A DNA stretch of 64,000 nucleotides, taken from contig NZ_SLYP02000001.1 in assembly GCF_004341505.2 (NCBI RefSeq), positions 1,375,001-1,439,000 of the forward strand. The letters are read 5' to 3'. The translations under genes and the position numbers were made by a program. Each line of letters opens with the position of its first letter. The first letter of the stretch is position 1. The stretch is from Sphingomonas sp. JUb134. Its GTDB lineage: Bacteria; Pseudomonadota; Alphaproteobacteria; Sphingomonadales; Sphingomonadaceae. The notes beneath the pieces are model-generated. The model was not told the origin of the DNA. It did no database searches and saw only the letters and a list, made by a program, of their open reading frames with translations. Below, in pieces: positions 45,259 through 53,805 of the stretch.

Positions 45259-46469
45259 GCATCCTCGCCGATACCCGGCCGCTCGACGTGATCGCCGACT
45301 TCCCGGCAATCCCGGCCGGCTATGCCTATCTCGATACCGCCGCCACCGCGCAGAAGCCACGGCCGGTGCTCGACGCGATTGCGCGTGGCTATGGCGAGAC
45401 CTACGCCACCGTCCACCGCGGCGTCTACCAGCGCTCGGCCGACATGACGCTGGCCTATGAGGCGGCGCGGCGGCGGGTGGCGAGCTTCATCGGCGCGGGC
45501 TCGTCGGACGAGATCGTCTTCACCCGTGGTGCGACCGAGGGGATCAACCTGGTCGCGCAATGCTGGGCCGGCACGCAGCTGAAGGCGGGCGACCGCATCC
45601 TGCTGTCGATGCTGGAGCACCACAGCAACATCGTGCCGTGGCAGATGGTCGCTGAGCGCGTAGGTGCCGCGATCGATGTCGTGCCGCTCACCACCGACGG
45701 CCGCATCGACCTGGACGTGATGGAGCAGATGCTGCGGCCGGAGCATAAGCTCGTGGCGCTCGCGCATGTCTCCAACGTGCTCGGCTCGGTGCTGGACGTG
45801 CAGCGCGCGACTGCGCTTGCACATGGGGTTGGCGCGAAGATCCTGATCGATGGCTGCCAGGCGGTCGCACGGCTGCCGGTGGACGTGACGAAGCTCGGAT
45901 GCGACTTCTACGTCTTCTCCGGTCACAAGCTCTATGGCCCCACCGGCATCGGCGTGCTGTGGGGCAGGGGCGAACTACTGGAGGCCATGCCGCCGTACCA
46001 GGGCGGCGGGTCGATGATCGACCGGGTGACGTTCGAGCGCACCACCTATGCGCCGCCGCCGGGCCGGTTCGAGGCGGGAACGCCCCACATCGTCGGCGTG
46101 CTCGGGCTGCATGCCGCGATCGACTATGTCGCGGGCATCGGCCTCGACGCCATCCATGCGCACGAGACGGCGCTGGTCGCGGCGGCACGCGAGGGGCTGG
46201 GACGGATCAACTCGGTCACGCTTTTCGGGCCGGAGGACTCCGCCGGCATCGTCAGCTTTGCGATCGAGGGGGTGCATCCGCACGACATCGGCACCATCTT
46301 GGATGAGGAACGCGTGGCGATCCGCGCCGGCCACCATTGCGCACAGCCGCTGATGGACCGGCTCGGCGTGCCGGCGACCGCGCGCGCGAGCTTCGGCGTC
46401 TATAATTCCCAGGCCGATGTGGACGCACTGGTGCGCGGACTGGAACGAGTGAGCAGGATCTTCGGCTAA
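45255..46469 (+). CDS. sufS: SufS-type cysteine desulfurase
   Basis: 404 residues, PLP enzyme of the class V aminotransferase fold. Seen are YLDTAATAQKPRPVLDA, TVHRGVYQRS, TRGATEGINLVA, the PLP lysine in VFSGHKLYGPTG, and the catalytic cysteine in RAGHHCAQPLM. It delivers persulfide sulfur to the scaffold. No sufE or sufU is in the operon, so the sulfur carrier must be elsewhere. GTG start overlaps sufD. Confidence 0.96.
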   Translation: MSILADTRPLDVIADFPAIPAGYAYLDTAATAQKPRPVLDAIARGYGETYATVHRGVYQRSADMTLAYEAARRRVASFIGAGSSDEIVFTRGATEGINLVAQCWAGTQLKAGDRILLSMLEHHSNIVPWQMVAERVGAAIDVVPLTTDGRIDLDVMEQMLRPEHKLVALAHVSNVLGSVLDVQRATALAHGVGAKILIDGCQAVARLPVDVTKLGCDFYVFSGHKLYGPTGIGVLWGRGELLEAMPPYQGGGSMIDRVTFERTTYAPPPGRFEAGTPHIVGVLGLHAAIDYVAGIGLDAIHAHETALVAAAREGLGRINSVTLFGPEDSAGIVSFAIEGVHPHDIGTILDEERVAIRAGHHCAQPLMDRLGVPATARASFGVYNSQADVDALVRGLERVSRIFG

Positions 46470-46939
46470 TGGACGAGACACGCAAGATCGCGGTGGAAGA
46501 GGTCGACACGGTGGATGCACCGCGTCGGGCGCGCGTGGACGAGGTCGTCGACACGGCGGCCGAGCCGCGCCGCCGCGACTATCTGGACGGCTTCCTCGCG
46601 CAAAAGCCGGAGCCGCAGTCAGCCGGCGAGCCGGGCGGCGAGATCTACGACGGCGTCATCGCGGCGCTGAAGGAAATCTTCGACCCCGAAATCCCGGTCA
46701 ACATCTATGACCTGGGGCTGATCTACGGCGTGGACGTCGCTGAGGGCGGCCATGTCGCCGTCACCATGACGCTGACGACGCCGCACTGCCCGGTCGCGGA
46801 GTCGATGCCGGGTGAGGTCGAGCTACGCGTCGGGGCGGTACCGGGCGTCGGCACGGCCGAGGTGAACCTCGTCTGGGATCCACCCTGGGACCCGCAGAAG
46901 ATGTCCGACGAGGCCAAGCTCGAACTCGGAATGCTGTAA
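46469..46939 (+). CDS. sufT: SufT / MIP18-family Fe-S assembly protein
   Basis: 156 residues. The conserved DUF59 domain begins after about 55 residues: EIFDPEIPVNIYDLGLIYGV, TMTLTTPHCPVAESMPGEVE, and VNLVWDPPWDPQKMSDEAK. The hypervariable cysteine is in the HCPV segment. The first 55 residues are charged and of low complexity. MIP18 proteins help deliver clusters to client proteins. TAATG overlap with sufS. Confidence 0.92.
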   Translation: MDETRKIAVEEVDTVDAPRRARVDEVVDTAAEPRRRDYLDGFLAQKPEPQSAGEPGGEIYDGVIAALKEIFDPEIPVNIYDLGLIYGVDVAEGGHVAVTMTLTTPHCPVAESMPGEVELRVGAVPGVGTAEVNLVWDPPWDPQKMSDEAKLELGML

Positions 46940-46953
46940 GGGAGGAACGAGAC

Positions 46954-47307
46954 ATGGCCACCACCTTTCGCCCCCGTCCCGCTGCGCTGACGCTGACCCC
47001 GTCGGCCGAGCAGCGCATCGCCGACCTGATGGCCAAGGCGCCCATGGGCGCGATCGGCGTCAAGCTCTCGACCCCGCGCCGCGGCTGTTCGGGCCTCGCC
47101 TATTCGGTCGACTATGTCACCGAGGCCAAGCCGTTCGACGAGCGCATCGATACGCCAAGCGGCACGCTGTTCGTGGACGGCGGCTCGATCCTCTACCTGG
47201 TCGGCTCGACCATGGACTGGGTCGAGGACGATTTCACCGCCGGCTTCGTGTTCAACAACCCCAACGCCAAGGGCGCCTGCGGCTGCGGGGAAAGCTTCAC
47301 GGTCTGA
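46954..47307 (+). CDS. sufA: A-type Fe-S carrier (SufA/IscA family)
   Basis: 117 residues. The three conserved cysteines are in PRRGCSGLAY and KGACGCGESF. The LTLTPSAEQRIADLM start and MDWVEDDFTAGFVFNNPNA block are typical. It carries clusters from the SufBCD scaffold. AGGGAGG lies ahead of ATG 46954. Last gene of the operon; a paired-hairpin repeat follows. Confidence 0.93.
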   Translation: MATTFRPRPAALTLTPSAEQRIADLMAKAPMGAIGVKLSTPRRGCSGLAYSVDYVTEAKPFDERIDTPSGTLFVDGGSILYLVGSTMDWVEDDFTAGFVFNNPNAKGACGCGESFTV

Positions 47308-47366
47308 GGATCACCTCCGCCGAGGCAGGGGCGGTTTAGCTGTCTCCATCGCCAAGCCGAGGCCGT

Positions 47367-47440
47367 GCTCCTGCGTAGGCAGGAGCCCAGGGCCACGAAG
47401 GACAGCGCCTGAAACCCTAGGCTCCTGCCTGCGCAGGAGC
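47367..47440. repeat. paired GC-hairpin repeat, copy D
   Basis: GCTCCTGC-GTAG-GCAGGAGC (47367-47386) and GCTCCTGC-CTGC-GCAGGAGC (47421-47440) frame 34 bases that start CCAGGGCCACGAAGG and end GAAACCCTAG, as in copies A and C. It sits 60 bases after sufA, between convergent genes. Confidence 0.78.
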
Positions 47441-47516
47441 ACGGTGGACAAAGGCCGGGCCGCAGCTCCCGCAGAGCCGCGGGGGCGGTGCGTCTCATGC
47501 GGGTGCCGCGAGCCGA

Positions 47517-47843
47517 CTATTGTTGCGCCTGGGCTTCGTCGAGGCGGAGCCGGGCTTGCTTCGCCTCCTCGCAATGAAGGTCGGACTGGCGACAACTCGC
47601 CTCCAGCGCCTCGACCAACTTTCGCTGTTGTTCAAGAACATACGGGTCCGTCAGCACGCGAGGGGAATATACGTCCCTGCCGGATGCGCCTCCAATTCCG
47701 GCCGTGATGGGTCTGCTCGGATCTTTCGGAGGCTCGGACGACCCGTGGATGCCGACGATGATCCCTGCCGGGAACGCAACCGAGGCCCCGATCAGCAGAG
47801 CACAGCCAATGCCTCGCCACTCTCGCCTGCCGCTCCGTGACAC
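47517..47843 (-). CDS. small membrane-anchored protein, unknown
   Basis: 108 residues from a GTG start. One N-terminal transmembrane helix (IGCALLIGASVAFPAGIIVG), a Gly/Pro-rich linker, and a C-terminal predicted helix (EQQRKLVEALEASCRQ, then HCEEAKQARLRLDEAQAQQ) with two cysteines that may pair. No family recognised. GC and codon use resemble neighbouring genes, which supports it as coding, but the start is uncertain. Confidence 0.6.
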   Translation of the reverse strand: MSRSGRREWRGIGCALLIGASVAFPAGIIVGIHGSSEPPKDPSRPITAGIGGASGRDVYSPRVLTDPYVLEQQRKLVEALEASCRQSDLHCEEAKQARLRLDEAQAQQ

Positions 47844-48014
47844 TTGGGCCTCCGGTCTGGGGAGCTATACGAGTGCTGGGTGCAGAAGGCGTCCGCAAGA
47901 GGCAATGGTGCTACAAGTCGTCGATAACGTCTTTCTCTTCAGGATGATTGGCGGCAGCGCATCGGCCGTCGCTCGCAGCGGGCGGGAGCGTCCGATCTCC
48001 TCACACGTGCCGCC

Positions 48015-48749
48015 TCAACTCAGCCGCTGCAGCCGCTCCGTCACGACCGGTGCGATCCGCGTGACCATTTGCTGCACGCCCTTGGCGTTCGGGTGCACCC
48101 GGTCGGCCTGCATCAGCGCGGGGTTGCCGATTACGCCGTTCAGCACGAACGGGTAGAGCACCGCGTCATACTCCTCGGCTAACTCCGGGAAGATGCGGTT
48201 GAACGCGCCGGCATAGTCCGCCCCCAGGTTCGGCGGCGCCATCATGCCGGTCAGCACGACGGGAATCTTGCGGCGCTTCAGCTCGTCCAGCATCGCCTTC
48301 AGGTTTTCGCGGGTGATGGCCGGCGGGATCTGGCGCAGCACGTCGTTGCCGCCCAGGCCCAGCACCACCAGGTCCGGCGTGCGCTTCAGATTGTCGAGCG
48401 AGAAGGCGAGCCGTTGCCGCCCCGCCGCAGTCGTGTCGCCGGACACGCCTGCGTTCACCACCGTCGCGTTAATGCCGGCACCGCGGAGCGCTGTCTGCAA
48501 GCCGTCCGGGAAGCTCTGCCCGCGCGCCAGGCCGTAGCCTGCATAGAGGCTGTCGCCGAACGCCAGCACCAGCCGCTCGGGACCCTGGGGCACGCTTGCC
48601 GCGGGTGCCGCGGCCGCCTGCGCGCCGTTCACCGGTACGTTCGCCTGTTCGGCCGGAACCCCTTGCGCCCGTCGATCATCGCAGCCTGCGAGCAGCAAGG
48701 CTTGGAGAAGCAGCGTACCCGCTCCATAACGAAAGCTACCATCCTCCAA
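48015..48749 (-). CDS. tesA: SGNH/GDSL arylesterase, TesA-like lipoprotein
   Basis: 244 residues. LLLQALLLAGC near residue 23 is a lipobox. Block I is LAFGDSLYAGYGL (catalytic Ser), block II VVNAGVSGDTT, block III LGLGGNDVLR, and block V DRVHPNAKG (catalytic Asp-His). It should hydrolyse esters or thioesters in the periplasm. TTG 48749 has GGAGG (48756-48760) six bases ahead; no ATG fits. Placement next to a divergent ybbA-ybbP pair repeats the E. coli tesA-ybbAP order. Confidence 0.9.
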   Translation of the reverse strand: MEDGSFRYGAGTLLLQALLLAGCDDRRAQGVPAEQANVPVNGAQAAAAPAASVPQGPERLVLAFGDSLYAGYGLARGQSFPDGLQTALRGAGINATVVNAGVSGDTTAAGRQRLAFSLDNLKRTPDLVVLGLGGNDVLRQIPPAITRENLKAMLDELKRRKIPVVLTGMMAPPNLGADYAGAFNRIFPELAEEYDAVLYPFVLNGVIGNPALMQADRVHPNAKGVQQMVTRIAPVVTERLQRLS

Positions 48750-48763
48750 TGCGATCCTCCGAC

Positions 48764-49462
48764 ATGCCCGAAACGAACCACGGCGATATGGTGATCGCCG
48801 CGCGTGATGTCACCTTGACCCTCGGCAACGGCGACGCCGCCACGCCGATCCTGCGCGGGATTGATCTGTCCGTGGCCCGCGGCAGCAGCCTGGCGCTGCT
48901 CGGCGCGTCGGGCTCCGGCAAGTCGTCGCTGATGGCGGTGCTTTCCGGATTGGAGCGGGCGACGGGCGGCAGCGTGCACGTGGCCGGCCTCGACTTCGGC
49001 GCGCTCGACGAGGATGCGCTGGCACGGGCGCGGCGGGGACGGATCGGCATCGTGCTCCAGGCATTCCACCTGCTGCCCACCATGACCGCGCTCGAGAATG
49101 TCGCCGTCCCGATGGAACTGGCCGGCGACATGGATGCGTTCGCGCGCGCCGAGGCGGAACTGCAGGCGGTCGGGCTCGGCCATCGCCTCCGCCATTATCC
49201 CGCGCAGCTTTCGGGTGGCGAGCAGCAGCGCGTCGCGATCGCCCGTGCGCTCGCCGGCCGGCCGGAGATCGTGTTCGCCGACGAGCCGACCGGCAACCTC
49301 GATGCCGCAACCGGCGCCGCGATCATGGACCTGTTGTTCGAGCGGCGCGCGGCCACCGGCGCGACGCTGGTCGTCATCACCCATGATCCCGCGCTTGCCG
49401 AGCGCTGCGACCGCATCGTCTCCCTGGCAGACGGACGGATCGTGCGGGACGAGACCAAGTGA
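48764..49462 (+). CDS. ybbA: ABC transporter ATP-binding protein, YbbA/LolD-like
   Basis: 232 residues. Walker A LGASGSGKSS, Q-loop IGIVLQAFHLLPTMTALENV, signature QLSGGEQQRVAIARAL, Walker B IVFADEPTGNLDAATG, and switch His VITHDPALAERC. It belongs to the MacB/LolD group. Three in-frame ATGs (48749, 48764, 48788) are possible and none has a clear ribosome site; 48764 is a compromise. The gene is coupled to the permease by a GTGA overlap. Confidence 0.9.
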   Translation: MPETNHGDMVIAARDVTLTLGNGDAATPILRGIDLSVARGSSLALLGASGSGKSSLMAVLSGLERATGGSVHVAGLDFGALDEDALARARRGRIGIVLQAFHLLPTMTALENVAVPMELAGDMDAFARAEAELQAVGLGHRLRHYPAQLSGGEQQRVAIARALAGRPEIVFADEPTGNLDAATGAAIMDLLFERRAATGATLVVITHDPALAERCDRIVSLADGRIVRDETK

Positions 49463-51972
49463 ACGAGTGGCGGCTGGCCTGGCGGCTCGCACGCCGGGAA
49501 CTGCACGGGCGGTTCCGCGGCTTGCGGCTGCTGCTGGTGTGCATGTTCCTGGGCGTTGGGGCACTGGCGGCGATCGGCAGCCTGTCGGCCGCGATCGACG
49601 GCGAGCTCAAGGCGCGCGGCGCCGCGATCCTGGGCGGCGACGTCGAGTTCGCCACCTCGCAACGTGCCGCGACCGAGGCGGAGCGCGCAGCCTTTGCCCG
49701 GCTCGGCAGGGTTTCCGAGACCACCGGCATGCAGGCGATGGCCGTGCGAGATGGCGGTGCCGAGAGCCCCCAGACGGTTCCCGTGACGCTCAAGGCGGTG
49801 GATCGCAGCTACCCGCTCTACGGCAACCTGCGCCTTGCCGATGGCAGCATCGCCCATCCCGCCGACCCGACGCGCGTCTGGATCGCCCCCGGCCTTGCGG
49901 AGCGGTTGTCCGTCGGCATGGGGCAGCAGCTTCGCCTGGGAAGCGCCCGCTTCACCATCGCGGGTATCATCGCCGACGAGCCGGACCGGCTTGGGGAGGG
50001 CTTTACCCTCGGCCCCGTCGCGATCGTCTCGCTGGACGGTGTCGCCCGCACCGGGCTGATCCAGCCGGGCAGCCTCTATGAGACCAAGTACCGGATCGCG
50101 CTCCCCGCCGATCGCGCGCCGGACGCGGCGGCGGAGGCGATCAAGGCCGCCTTCCCCGATGGCGGATGGGAGGCGAAGACCCGCGACCGCGCCTCGCCGG
50201 GCGCAGCGCGCTTCCTGGACCGCATGGGCCAGTTCCTGGTGCTGGTGGGGCTTGCCGCGCTGGCCATCGCCGGGATCGGCGTCGGCAATGGCGTGGGCTC
50301 CTATCTGGCGACCCGCCGCGGCAGCATCGCCGCATTGAAGGTGCTGGGCGCGACCTCGGGCGGCATCGCGCGCGTCTACCTGCTTCAGGTCGCGGTGGTC
50401 GCCGGCGTCGGCATCCTGCTGGGGCTGGTGGCCGGCATCGCCGCCGTGCCGCTGATCCTATGGGTGGCGGGCGACGTGCTGCCGGTGGCACCGGAGTTCG
50501 CGATCCATCCGGCACCGCTGGCGCTCGCCGCCGGCTATGGCCTGCTGACCGCGCTCGCCTTCACCGCGCCGCCGCTGGTTCGGGCGGGCGCCGTGCCGGC
50601 CGCGGGCCTGCTGCGCGGCAGCCTCGATCTGCGGCGCGCGCCCTGGCGGCGAGTGCTGCCGTGGACGGGCGGGGCGGGGCTCCTGGTGGTCGCGATTGCG
50701 GTCGCCACCGCCGAGCAGCCGTGGTTCACCGCCAGCTTCTTCGCCACCATCGCCGGCACGCTGCTGCTTCTGGCGGCCTTCGGCTGGGGTGTGCGCTGGC
50801 TCGCGGCGCGCTTGCCGCGGCCGCGTGGCCCGCTGCTGCGACTGGCGCTCACCGGGCTCCACCGGCCGGGCGCGCGTACGGTCACGCTGGTGGTGGCGCT
50901 GGGGCTGGGCCTCACGCTGTTCGTGCTGCTGGCGGCGATCCGCACCAGCATCGACGCGAACATCCGCGAGACCATCCCGCAAAAGGCGCCGGCGCTGTTC
51001 GCGCTCGACGTGCCCCGCGACCAGGTTGATCTGTTCCGCCGCACGGTCACCGGCGTTGCGCCCCAGGCAGAGCTGCGGATGGTCCCGCTGATGCGCGGCA
51101 CGATCACGGCCTATGCCGGGACGCGCGTTGCCGACCTCGAGACCCTGCCGGAAGGTGCCTGGGCCCTTCGGGGTGAGCGTGGCCTCACCTATTCGGAGAC
51201 GCTTCCGGAGCGCAACGAACTGGTGGAGGGGAGATGGTGGCCGGCCGGCTATGCCGGCCCGCCGCTGGTGTCGCTCGACGTCGATCTCGCGCGGGCCCTG
51301 GACCTCAAGATCGGCGACCCGATCCGCTATTCGGTGCTCGGAGTCGAGCGGGAGGCGCGCGTCGCCTCCTTCCGCCGCATCCACTGGGACAGCCTGGGCT
51401 TCAACTTCGTGATGGTGTTCAGTCCCAACGCCATTTCCGACGTGCCGCACAACCTGGCCGCCACGATCGACCTGGCGAAGGGGCAGGAGGGCGCGGTCAC
51501 CCGTGCACTGCTGCCGCGCTTCCCCTCCGTCTCCGTGGTCGAGGTGCGCGGCGTCGTGGAGCAGGTGCGCACGATCGTCAGCCAGATGGCCACCGCCATC
51601 GCCGCCGCCGCCTCCGTCACGATCCTCGCGGGCATTGCCGTGCTGATCGGCGCGGTCGCCGCGGCGCGGGAGGCGCGCACCTATGACGGCGTGATCCTGA
51701 AGACGCTGGGCGCCACGCGGGCGCAGGTGCTGGCGGTGCAGGCGCTCGAATATGCGTTGCTGAGTGCTGCCATCACGGCCCTGGCGCTGGCGCTCGGCCT
51801 GGTGGGCGCCTGGTACGTCGTGGTGGAGGTGTTCGCGTTCGAATGGCTGCCGGACTACCCGGCCGTGTTGGGGACGCTTGCGGTCGGGGCGGGGGTGACG
51901 CTGGTCATCGGCATCCTTGGCGCGCTTCCGATCCTGGGCATTCGTCCGGCACGCGCCTTGCGTCAGCTCTAG
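49459..51972 (+). CDS. ybbP: FtsX-like ABC transporter permease, YbbP-like
   Basis: 837 residues. An N-terminal helix (LLLVCMFLGVGALAAIGSL) is followed by a large periplasmic MacB-type domain, then FtsX core helices (about 250-400), a second periplasmic part, and C-terminal FtsX helices ending GALPILGIRPARALRQL. VLGATSGGIARVYLLQVAVV and TLGATRAQVLAVQALEYALL are the paired cytoplasmic coupling segments. With YbbA it forms an exporter or extractor of unknown substrate. GTG 49459 overlaps the ybbA stop. Confidence 0.92.
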   Translation: MNEWRLAWRLARRELHGRFRGLRLLLVCMFLGVGALAAIGSLSAAIDGELKARGAAILGGDVEFATSQRAATEAERAAFARLGRVSETTGMQAMAVRDGGAESPQTVPVTLKAVDRSYPLYGNLRLADGSIAHPADPTRVWIAPGLAERLSVGMGQQLRLGSARFTIAGIIADEPDRLGEGFTLGPVAIVSLDGVARTGLIQPGSLYETKYRIALPADRAPDAAAEAIKAAFPDGGWEAKTRDRASPGAARFLDRMGQFLVLVGLAALAIAGIGVGNGVGSYLATRRGSIAALKVLGATSGGIARVYLLQVAVVAGVGILLGLVAGIAAVPLILWVAGDVLPVAPEFAIHPAPLALAAGYGLLTALAFTAPPLVRAGAVPAAGLLRGSLDLRRAPWRRVLPWTGGAGLLVVAIAVATAEQPWFTASFFATIAGTLLLLAAFGWGVRWLAARLPRPRGPLLRLALTGLHRPGARTVTLVVALGLGLTLFVLLAAIRTSIDANIRETIPQKAPALFALDVPRDQVDLFRRTVTGVAPQAELRMVPLMRGTITAYAGTRVADLETLPEGAWALRGERGLTYSETLPERNELVEGRWWPAGYAGPPLVSLDVDLARALDLKIGDPIRYSVLGVEREARVASFRRIHWDSLGFNFVMVFSPNAISDVPHNLAATIDLAKGQEGAVTRALLPRFPSVSVVEVRGVVEQVRTIVSQMATAIAAAASVTILAGIAVLIGAVAAAREARTYDGVILKTLGATRAQVLAVQALEYALLSAAITALALALGLVGAWYVVVEVFAFEWLPDYPAVLGTLAVGAGVTLVIGILGALPILGIRPARALRQL

Positions 51973-51994
51973 CCGTGAGCGCTAAGTTGCTTAT

Positions 51995-52618
51995 ATGACG
52001 GGAATTATGAAAGCCGCGCTTTGCTGTTCCGGACGGGGTCGTCCCCGCGAATTCGATGTCGAGGAAGCCTTGGCCGCCGCGCTGCGGGTGTTCTGGAGCA
52101 AGGGCTATGAGGGCGCTTCGCTGTCCGACCTGACGGAGGCGATGGGGATCACGCGCCCGAGCCTCTATGCCGCCTTCGGCAACAAGGAGTCGCTGTTCCG
52201 CAAGGCGCTAGACCTCTACGAGCGCGAAAAGCTCAGCTATATCAGCGTCGCGCTGGAAGCGCCGACCGCCCGCGAAGTCGCCGAGCGGCTGTTGCGCGGC
52301 GCGGTGGAAAGCCACGCGAGCACCTCCGGGCCGCGCGGCTGCCTGGGCGTGATCAGCTCGGTCGCCTGCGGGGCGGACGCGGAGTCGATCCGCGAGGAAG
52401 TCCTGAAGCGGCGCGCCTCTTCGCAGGCCGCGCTGGTGGCCCGTTTCGAGCGCGCGAAGGCCGAGGGGGACCTGCCCGCGCACGTCGATCCGCAGGGTCT
52501 TACCGCCTACCTGGTGGCCATTCTCCAGGGCATGACGGTGCAGGCGGGCGCGGGTGCCAGCAGCGAGGCGTTGAACGCCTTGGTCGATACCAGCCTGGCG
52601 ATGTGGCCGAGCGCCTGA
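51995..52618 (+). CDS. TetR/AcrR family regulator
   Basis: 207 residues. The helix-turn-helix is SLSDLTEAMGITRPSLYAAF followed by GNKESLFRKALDLY. The C-terminal domain has one cysteine in GPRGCLGVISSVACG plus another close by. The start could be 51995 or ATG 52007. It begins 22 bases after ybbP but may act on the gene downstream, where a palindrome-like TACC-N8-GGTA lies. Confidence 0.92.
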   Translation: MTGIMKAALCCSGRGRPREFDVEEALAAALRVFWSKGYEGASLSDLTEAMGITRPSLYAAFGNKESLFRKALDLYEREKLSYISVALEAPTAREVAERLLRGAVESHASTSGPRGCLGVISSVACGADAESIREEVLKRRASSQAALVARFERAKAEGDLPAHVDPQGLTAYLVAILQGMTVQAGAGASSEALNALVDTSLAMWPSA

Positions 52619-52685
52619 ACGCTGGGTTTCGCTAAAAACTACCAACGGGTACAAATATCCCGTTGACGGAGCGAATCGTCTTCTG

Positions 52686-52701
52686 TACCGGTCAGTAGGT
52701 A
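52686..52701. promoter_or_regulatory. possible TetR-type operator
   Basis: TACCGGTCAGTAGGTA is a dyad with TACC/GGTA ends and resembles operators of TetR/AcrR regulators. TTGACG (52663-52668) lies 17 bases upstream, so the site would cover the -10 region of a promoter for the next gene. A second TACC-AACG-GGTA dyad is at about 52640-52651. Confidence 0.35.
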
Positions 52702-52760
52702 TTGAGGGGACGACGACGGCACCGCCGTGGACCTGCCCCATCCGAGATCGAGGGAAGGCC

Positions 52761-53171
52761 ATGGGCTATCTGACATTCAGCGAGTTGGGCGGCGCTGCCG
52801 CTGCAAAGGCGGCGGCGGCTCCCATCGTGCCGCAGGCCGATCCGGTGCCCGTCCAGGCCGGGCTGTCGCCGCTCGAATGGTCGGTCGTGGCGATCGCCCG
52901 CAAGGAACGCCTGGGAAGCCTCCGTCAGCCCGGCCCGCTCCTGACGGCGCTGGGGTCGCTGTTCGGCGCCCGCCCGCGCCTGCCGCTCGCCGATCCCAAG
53001 CTGGAGGCGCTGCGCCGCTTGTCGGTGCTTGCCTGGCACCGCGGCGACAACCTGCCCAAGTCCGAGATCGCCCGCTTCTTCTCCGCAGGGTTCAGCACCC
53101 ACCAGTTCGAGACGCTGCTGACCAGCATCGGCCGCGGCCGGCTGGCGAGCACGCGCACCCGCGCAGCCTGA
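52761..53171 (+). CDS. conserved-looking protein of unknown function
   Basis: 136 residues, no signal peptide or membrane helix. An Ala/Pro-rich lead (about 10-35) precedes a helical part: SPLEWSVVAIARKERLGSL, KLEALRRLSVLAWHRGDNLP, and SEIARFFSAGFSTHQFETLL. The last segment could be a helix-turn-helix, but I cannot confirm it. GAGGGAAGG lies ahead of ATG 52761. A good terminator follows. Confidence 0.75.
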   Translation: MGYLTFSELGGAAAAKAAAAPIVPQADPVPVQAGLSPLEWSVVAIARKERLGSLRQPGPLLTALGSLFGARPRLPLADPKLEALRRLSVLAWHRGDNLPKSEIARFFSAGFSTHQFETLLTSIGRGRLASTRTRAA

Positions 53172-53211
53172 GACGCGCACGACTTCCGTTCCCTCCCGAC
53201 CATTCCCCCTT

Positions 53212-53246
53212 GGGCGGTCCGTCTTCCGGCGGGCCGCCCGCTTTTT
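53212..53246 (+). terminator. intrinsic terminator
   Basis: GGGCGGTCC (53212-53220) pairs with GGGCCGCCC (53231-53239), one wobble, loop of 10, then C-TTTTT. It lies 40 bases after the preceding stop. Confidence 0.85.
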
Positions 53247-53408
53247 ATGCAGGCAGAACGCTCCAACCCGGGGTGGCCGAAGATGAACGACGCCGTCGCA
53301 CTTGCGACAATCGGCGACACAAAAGCGCTATTGCTGACACGATCCAGCGACGGCGCGGCCCCAAATTGCTTCTCGACCGGACGAAGGTCGGATTTGAGGA
53401 GTGTAGCC

Positions 53409-53750
53409 ATGAAGAAGATCGCACTGATGATCGCGGGCCTGGGGATCGCCGCGGCCGCGCTGCCCACCGCCGCGAGCGCGGCGCCGTGGCAGAACATCAA
53501 CCAGCGCCAGGCAACTGTCGAGCACCGCATCGACCAAGGCGTGCGCAGCGGCCGCCTCGATCGTCGCGAGGCCACTCGCCTCCGCGCCGACTACCGCCAG
53601 ATCGCGCAGCTCGAGAATCGCTATCGCCGCAGCGGCGGTGGCCTCTCGGTGGGCGAGCGGCGTGACCTCGACCAACGGCTCGACCGGCTGATGGCACGCA
53701 CCAAGTATCAGAAGCATGATCGCCAGGGATATCACGGCCCCCGCCGCTGA
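53409..53750 (+). CDS. small exported basic protein, unknown
   Basis: 113 residues. Signal peptide ends LPTAASAAP. The mature part is Arg/Gln-rich and helical (INQRQATVEHRIDQGVRSGR, DRREATRLRADYRQIAQLEN, ERRDLDQRLDRLMARTKY), a pattern seen in small sphingomonad periplasmic proteins. ATG 53409 has GAGGA (53396-53400) 8 bases ahead. No function can be given. Confidence 0.82.
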   Translation: MKKIALMIAGLGIAAAALPTAASAAPWQNINQRQATVEHRIDQGVRSGRLDRREATRLRADYRQIAQLENRYRRSGGGLSVGERRDLDQRLDRLMARTKYQKHDRQGYHGPRR

Positions 53751-53805
53751 GCCCGACGATCGCGAACCAGGACGCCTCGCCGGTAACGGCGGGGCGTCGT
53801 TCGTT

